A stretch of DNA of 64,000 nt from positions 45,936,201-46,000,200 of the forward strand of contig CM023538.1 of the NCBI GenBank assembly GCA_013350335.1, given 5' to 3'. Shown piece after piece: positions 56,936 to 64,000 of this stretch (the first letter of the stretch is position 1; each line of letters opens with the position of its first letter). Under the pieces are notes generated by a model. It saw only the letters and a program-made list of their open reading frames with translations. It searched no databases and was not told the origin of the DNA. The DNA is from Chimonanthus salicifolius (lineage: Eukaryota > Streptophyta > Magnoliopsida > Laurales > Calycanthaceae). Made by a program: the position numbers and the translations under genes.

Positions 56936-57560
56936 CTCATATATAATATCTCTTTCTTCCCTTTCAAACCCTAGCCCCATCCTCTCCTCTCTTTCCCCTT
57001 TTTCCTAACCCTAACCCTAAGTTCTCCTCTTCCTCTCCTTTCAAGCCGTTGCCGCCTCCCCATGTCCCTCTTTCTTTTTTTCTCCTTCAGTCTCTCTTGA
57101 CCCTCACTCTTCTCATTTCCTCTCCTTTCTTCCCCTTTTTGCAACACAAAGCCCAAACCCTAACCCTAGTCGTTGTCCCTCTAGTTGCTGTCTTCTCTCT
57201 TCTCTCATCCTCCTTTCACTAACCCTAACCTTAGAGTGGGCCGCTGCACCCCATGGTTGGAGGCCCCCTTGCCGCTGCACCTTCTCTTGCTCTCTCTTCC
57301 TTCATTCAGTTCTTTCACTCTCTCCTCTTCCTATCATCTACCATCTTTTCCTCCCCCTTTGCCAAACTAAAACCCTAATCCCCTTTATGTTTGGGCCGCC
57401 ATCCTTGTCCCTTTTCTCTTTCTCCCTTATTTTCTCAGAAAACCTAAACCACCTCTCAAACGCTTTGTCCTTTCCCCTTTGGTCATCGCCCTTCTCCTTC
57501 TTTCTTTCTCTCATTCTTCTTTTTCTTATTCTTCCACTTCTTCCCTTCTCCTTCTCTTCC
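56936..57560 (+). promoter_or_regulatory. LTR promoter and pyrimidine-rich leader
   Basis: CATATATAATATCTC at 56939 is a good TATA box. Downstream 600 bp are over 80% pyrimidine (CTCTTTCTTCCC and TCCTTTC words, CAAACCCTAGCC). The same TATA-then-leader order is seen in reverse in the minus-strand solo LTR (TATAAAG near 60785). Confidence 0.6.
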
Positions 57561-58359
57561 TTGCCTCTCAGCCCATCCAGCTAGCATTCGATCGCATGCC
57601 CTGTTTCTCAAGCTTGTTGCAACTAGATCCAAGCCTTGTTCCGAGCCGAGCCCAAGCCCAACTGATCCAAACCCAATCCAGATCCCCGAGTCCAGCCCAA
57701 CACGTTCGCCTGAAGCCCAACCGAGTTGAGCCCAGCTCTTTCGGTCTAGTATCTTCGGCTCCAGCTCGTCTTCAGACTAGTTTGTGGAGCCCAGTCCAGT
57801 TCAGAATTAGGTTCGGCCCATCCTGCACAGTTCTAGCCCTAGCCCATTTCCAGGCCCATTTCTTGGCCCATTTCAGTCTCATTTCTTGTCCATTTTGGGA
57901 TCATCTCTGGAGTGCTTCTGGCCCATTTTCGGATCGACTTCCACTTGTTTCTGACTTGTTCGCAGGCTCTTTTTCAGTCTGTTTCTAGTCAGATTTGTGG
58001 GATCGTCCCAATTTTGCAGAACTATCCCAACTTCTCAGGCTCGGTAACCCATGCATTGCTCCTTTCAACCTTGCAACATGTTTTTATAACTTGGATTTTT
58101 AAAACGCACACTGGTGATGGAACTTATCACCGATTTTAACATATACTTCACACATATCATTCTCTATCAAATGTACAGGTACAGAATGCGGCGAATGGGA
58201 CTTCCCCAATGTATGAGCCACTAGGCAAGGGAACTGTTGATACCATTATATGACTGGGACCCCATCCGGATGTATTCGTACCCGATGCTCACGAGAGCAC
58301 GTATGAGTCTTTTATCTGATATCATAAATGATTGTTGGTGTGACAACATGTTTGGTTGG

Positions 58360-61300
58360 TGTAACGCCCTGACCCGAAAGTGGGCTCTGAACGTCATTAA
58401 TATTTTTTTTTTTTGTTAAAATTAATCTCAAGATTCTAACTGGGCCGGATCAAAAGTTAGGCCCAGAAATAAAAGCCACACACATGAGCCCAATAGGTGG
58501 ACTCAAACACAAACCATAAGCCTACCCATAGCAATCACATGTCACAAAAATACATATTTCCAACGACGAAATATTATTAAATCATAACCAGGGTAGTTAC
58601 GGAACACATAGCGGATTAATACATCACATCACTACAAACTAACTACCACACACGGTACTTTACAAAAAATATATGGTTCAATGAACCAAAAGATAAAAAT
58701 AGCGGAATTCCCCTTAGTAGGAATCCCAAGGCAACGCAGCAACTTATCCATCCTAAGCTTCATACGGAGGGTCCTCCTCTTCAGGCACATCTCCTAAAAT
58801 GTAAGTGGTGTGAGCTAACTAGCCCAGTGAAGGAAATATAACAATGCAGTCTAATGAAACATCATGGTAGTTAAATAATCAACATTTGCAATATGATATC
58901 TCATGCTTGTAAAAAGAATCTCATCATCATTCCACCACTGCTGTCATCCATCGTAACACCTACATACTATACTGAGACCATTGTATTAAGTCCCGACACG
59001 GTCAAAATATATCCTTACAAGTACATCTCCAACCCTCACATGGCCGATACTGACACTCCCCAAGTCAGCAATTGTCGACACCCCTAGTCCAGTAGACGTA
59101 AACCAACACATACATGGCTAATAATGGTTCAATAGTCAAAGGTACGTGGAAGCAGTATCACATTACTCATAGTCAACATCATCACATACAATCATCATAA
59201 GCACTTCTTACAACAGTCCATCATGTCCAGGCACATGGGCGCGTTCATCAAAACTTGAAACCACTCATTGCTCAAGATCCATCTCATTAAACCTGATTTA
59301 CACCTACTGCAAAGTTAAGTCCCCTCACCGAAATTGTGTAGTCTCGAAGTCTCTGTCAACATGCATACAAGTGTGCAATCAATAATTGGTCAACATACAT
59401 AGTATGCAAGGAATACATACTTGTAGTACTTCAAAACTATACTCTTTTTCCAAGAATCTCCAGGGTAAATGGAACTGAGTCTCCTACTTTGTTTCTAACA
59501 ATTTTAAGTTAAAATAATCCACAATATAATAATAAATAGGTGCTCAGACCAATTCTCATATTGTCTTCTCGGCAAGACCAGATTGACGTATTAAGTTAGG
59601 TCTAGATGTACAAGGAGCTCACGCGACTTCTCATATTGTCTTCTGGGCATAACCAGATTGACGTATTGAGTTGGGCCTAAAGGTCACTCAGTGCCCGACA
59701 GATATAGCGTCGGTTTGGAAGTGAAGTTACTCAGTGCCCAACAGATAGTGTCGGCTTGGAAGTGAAAACAATAAGTAATACACTATAGTAATAAGAGAAA
59801 AAGGGTTAGTACACTTTTAAATTATCAAAAGGGTATAAACATCACATTTAAAATCGAGGATCTAAACACATGCATTTCAAATCAAATCTAGATTTATCAT
59901 TCAAAACTGAGTTCCTCGGAACATGCCTCGGAACCAGATACTATGGCTTCGGATCGTCCGAGCCACGGCCTAAACTAGTCCACAAAACCTCAGAACATGG
60001 TTCTGTTCTTCGGATCGTCTGAGGGTCAAGTCTCAGATCATCCGAAGGTGCTTCCGAACTGGAAAAAAAAAATGGAAAACAGGCTTTCGGTGGGTTTGTG
60101 TGTGTCTCGGAACATGCCGAGAGAAGTTCGGATCGTCCGAGAGGTTCGATCCTTCCGAAGACAAATCGGAACGTCCTGGAGCAGAGGCAGGAAACAGTTG
60201 GCCTCTGGACACTTCAAAGTCCCGAACTCAGGTTCGGAATGTCCGAAGATGTCATCTTCGGACCATCCGAAGAATAACTCTCGGACATTCTGAGGGTCGT
60301 CTTCCTCCTCTGTTTGCAGTAGCAGACAATAACGGCACCGAGAGGGTGGAATACGAATCCAGAAACAGTGGGTTTTCTGGTTTCATTTTCCACATCCAAC
60401 TAGTCGGATGGACTCCTCAGTGAGTCCTCTTATCATAGAGAATAGTTTGAAGCTTTAACACTGACTAAGCTGTCGGATTTAAACACCAAAACCAAGTTGA
60501 CACAAGAAAATCCATGTTTTTCTTTAAACTTGAAATCAGTTTTACACACTCAAAACTCAGTCAAATTTGCTCTTTCTTGATTCTAAACCAGTTAAAATTT
60601 GAAAAAGGGACACAGTGGTTACCTTTACTTTAGTTCATGGGTTGAAAATCCAATAAAATCATCCCTTCAAGCTTATGGTAAACCGAAATTTGAAAAACAT
60701 AGACAAAGGGAGAGAGTGATCGGTCTAGTTCTCAAATGGATTCACTGGAGAGGGAGGTAAAAACCAGCAAAGGGAAGCTGAGCTTTATAGGGGTAATTAG
60801 GCAATGGGCGAAGGCCACGACGGGCGCTGCATGCAGCGACTGGCCATCACTCGACACAGTAACGTACAGTAAAAACTGTTGTTTGCAGATAAGTCCTTCC
60901 TGCTGCTAGTTTTGGTTTTTGCAAATAGGTCCAGTTTTGATAAAAATCAGTTTTTAACTAAAATATGGTTTAAAAAAAAAAGCTCAAATAATTTAATCCA
61001 ACTTGCCAGATAAGTTGGGTTTTAAAAACTCTAATCACTATAAAAATTTGGAGATTTTATTTTCATTAAAAACCATATATCTAAACAAAATCCATAATTT
61101 GACATTATTTACTTAATTTAACTTGTGTTAAATAAAATGAATTAAAATCCTCATTTTCGGAGTTTGAAGAAATAAACTAGACCGTACTAAAATGGTCTAA
61201 AACAAAAGTGCTTGTCTCAAAATTTTCTTATTTCTGAAATCTTTTAAAATATTAATTTCCCCTTCTCGGGGTCCTTTCAAGCGGTTTTAAATATCCTTTT

Positions 61301-61583
61301 CTGAAAATAATTGAAAATCGGATTCAAAAATCAAAATATTTGATTAAGGAAAACTCATACCAATCAAAACAATTAGGCAATGGCATAAATAATAAAATAA
61401 TATCGAAGAATGGTAAATTACCATTTTGCCCTTCTAACTAGACGAGCTGGATCACTGAGCTTTCGAGCTCTTATTGGGTCGAACCTGGGCTTTTCTCAAA
61501 TCCCTAACCCTAATCTTCGAGATTAATAGGTTAACGTACGATTTATCATATGGATTACGCCTAATTCGGGTCAGGGTATTACA
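58360..61583 (-). mobile_element. Solo LTR of Gypsy family A, 3.2 kb
   Basis: Starts TGTAACGCCCTGACCCG and ends CGGGTCAGGGTATTACA, with the exact target duplication GTTGG at 58355-58359 and 61584-61588. No internal region. On the minus strand: start at 61583, TATA-like CCTATAAAGC near 60785, a short leader, the inverted-repeat array (60300-59905), a conserved part with GTCGGGAC near 58990, and the inner end. It interrupts the 3' LTR of the Tekay-like element and is therefore younger than it. Confidence 0.92.
59905..60300 (-). repeat. Inverted-repeat array with TTCGGATCGTCCGAA core
   Basis: Nine or ten copies of a 14-18-bp palindrome TTCGGA-N2-4-TCCGAA (variants CTCGGAACATGCCGAG, TCTCAGATCATCCGAAG) at about 59910, 59953, 60012, 60035, 60112, 60133, 60225, 60258 and 60283. 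It occupies the slot after the leader, as in the other family A LTRs. Confidence 0.88.
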
Positions 61584-61964
61584 GTTGGAGTGTATGATAA
61601 TCTACTTTGTATGTGACTGATAGCTTAACTCACTTGTTGTAGATTCGTATGCAGTAGATAGTAGACGGTGTTGCCTACTATGCTTGATCGAGCATGTTTT
61701 GAATGATAACATGTTGGATGTGATATGATAACATGTGATTGATGATAATGCATATAGCTGATTATGATTTGTTATTGTTGTATTGATAACATGCTTAGAG
61801 ACAATTGTACATGCATGTAGCGAGTGTATGTTGAATGTCGATTGGGGCATGAGTACTCGGCCACATCAGGATTTAGTGACTTCCCATAGCTTGTCGAGTA
61901 GTTAGGGTTGGGATGTTTTGAGGGACAACATGGTAGAAGTGTGGTTTGACTATGAGTTACCCGG

Positions 61965-62765
<801 letters not shown>

Positions 62766-63389
62766 GACAGTTCCCATGGGCCTTATAGCCAGGTTATGAT
62801 TCATAACTCGTGATACCAGTCTATGGGGTGTATGTGTGGATCTTTGTGGAGGTGGTGGCCCTAGAGGTAGGGCGGTTATAAGTTGTGGGTTATGTTGCGT
62901 ATGTGCTAGATTGTCCGCACGGTGGGTTGTGCGTGTGTTATGTAGGACCATGCATGTAGGCATTTTTGATATCTCATAGTAGTGGATATGCAGTGTATGA
63001 TGTGGGTTGGGTGATTTATATGTATGTGTTCCCTCACTGGGCATGTAGAGTTCACCCCCTTACCTTTCAGGTACTCCAATGGCGGTGGGACCGTACGGTT
63101 GCCGGGATCAAGCTTAGGCAGTGGCGGTTGTTGATGACTTAGCTTGTTCCCATTTTTTATTGTTTTGAGAAAACATTGTATATTTGATTTAGTGGTCATC
63201 TGGTTTTATGAATAATTTTAATAATTGTTAAATTATATTGCTATGTTGGTTTGAGTTATTGATTCCTTACTTGCTTCAGTTATTATCCTGTTGTTGATTG
63301 GCAAAGAAAAAATAAACATGATACCTGTATTTGAGAAGGTAATGACATGTTTCGGAGATAACACGTCTGTAGCGGGACTGAGTGTTACA

Positions 63390-64000
63390 GAAGGAAAAGG
63401 ATGAAAAAGAAGAAATGATAAGAATGTGAGATCTAGCTACTGTCCTTGCTCCGTTTCATATGAAATTTTGAGGATTTGCTCCTCACATCGTGGAAAGCAC
63501 TTTTACTGGTTTGGATCGTGGACTCAGCATCTCCACATGCTATCTCTCATACTTCTTTTTGTGAGATATCTCAATATTTTATTTTTCATTGTCTTTGGAA
63601 TCTACCTTATTGTGAAGAATTGTTGACATTTGTGAGCCTCTAGTTTGGCCAAAGAGAAATATTGTAAGCCCATTATTTTATTGTGTGGGCCAGGCCCAAA
63701 GGCAAAGCCATGTGCCTGCGTGGCCCAAAGAGAACAATTTTGTACTGTATTCGGAGGCAAGTTAGGTTGGACCGAGTCATTACATATTTATTCTAAGCTT
63801 ATCCTATGGAGTTAGGCACACTGCCGAACCACGTAAATTTGGTCTCTTGTAGTTGGATTTATTTTATTGATTGATATTGAAGTTTTATTTGTCCACTTTT
63901 ATTCACACAAAAGAAGGAAAATGTAGTGGTTTTTTCTAAAATATATAATGTGGAAACCGCTACTCGGTGTCCTGAGAAAGCGCCTCTACGCAGTACTAGA
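63390..64000. other. Right edge: Copia-LTR-like sequence, no gene
   Basis: GCCGAACCACGTAAATTTGG (63823) and the following TTTATTTTATTGATTGATAT are words common in the R/U5 part of plant Copia LTRs. GGGCCAGGCCCAAAG words lie around 63690. The element would run off the window. No open frame with recognisable domain. Confidence 0.4.

Noticed and set aside
57006..57165. Interstitial telomeric repeat (CCCTAAC words)
   Set aside because: Only two or three units at each place, inside a pyrimidine-rich LTR leader where AACCCTA words are common.
57479..57988. 169-codon Ser/Leu-rich protein
   Set aside because: Low-complexity translation of the pyrimidine-rich LTR leader.

Overview
The window looks like nuclear DNA from a flowering plant with a large, repeat-rich genome. 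The coding remnants belong to plant chromovirus (Ty3/Gypsy), Ty1/Copia and L1-type LINE lineages, primer sites match plant initiator tRNA-Met and tRNA-Asp, and two captured exons encode a plant tonoplast aquaporin and a plant full-size ABCG transporter. I cannot name the species. About 95% of the window is nested, decayed transposable elements. The only genes I regard as probably real are a head-to-head pair of small four-helix membrane-protein paralogues at 41,696-43,226.

Layout. 1-1,483: a 1.48-kb imperfect palindrome bounded by 66-bp inverted ends. 2,117-3,328: a hAT-type element with an exact 8-bp target duplication carrying a TIP-aquaporin exon and an antisense ABCG-transporter exon. 3,329-11,384: decayed LTR sequence holding a 3.5-kb solo LTR (5,917-9,395). 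11,832-17,101: a Copia-type LTR, the 3' half of a Reina-like chromovirus (minus strand) and an LTR fragment. 18,853-26,277: an internally deleted minus-strand Gypsy element with matching target duplications. 26,278-36,398: a nest containing an Athila/Tat-like LTR copy, a solo LTR (29,067-31,962), and a second solo LTR (32,938-35,045) that itself holds a tRNA-type SINE and a MITE. 37,340-40,862: a LINE tail and a short gag-only Copia element interrupted by a small DNA element. 41,696-43,226: the host gene pair. 43,227-49,351: rearranged LTR pieces, a duplicated block and inverted reverse-transcriptase fragments of pararetrovirus type. 49,352-63,389: a decayed plus-strand Tekay-like chromovirus interrupted by a tRNA-Asp-primed element and, in its 3' LTR, by a solo LTR. 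63,390-64,000: Copia-LTR-like sequence.

The most unusual theme is a modular one. Four LTRs of one Gypsy family, lying at different places, each carry an array of short CpG-containing inverted repeats in the same slot (after the purine/pyrimidine-rich leader and before a conserved block), but each array has its own core word. Similar arrays occur in the Copia LTR, the tRNA-Asp-primed element, the small DNA elements and the palindrome at the left edge. All retroelement reading frames seen here carry stops, frameshifts or deletions, so nothing in the window looks able to move on its own.
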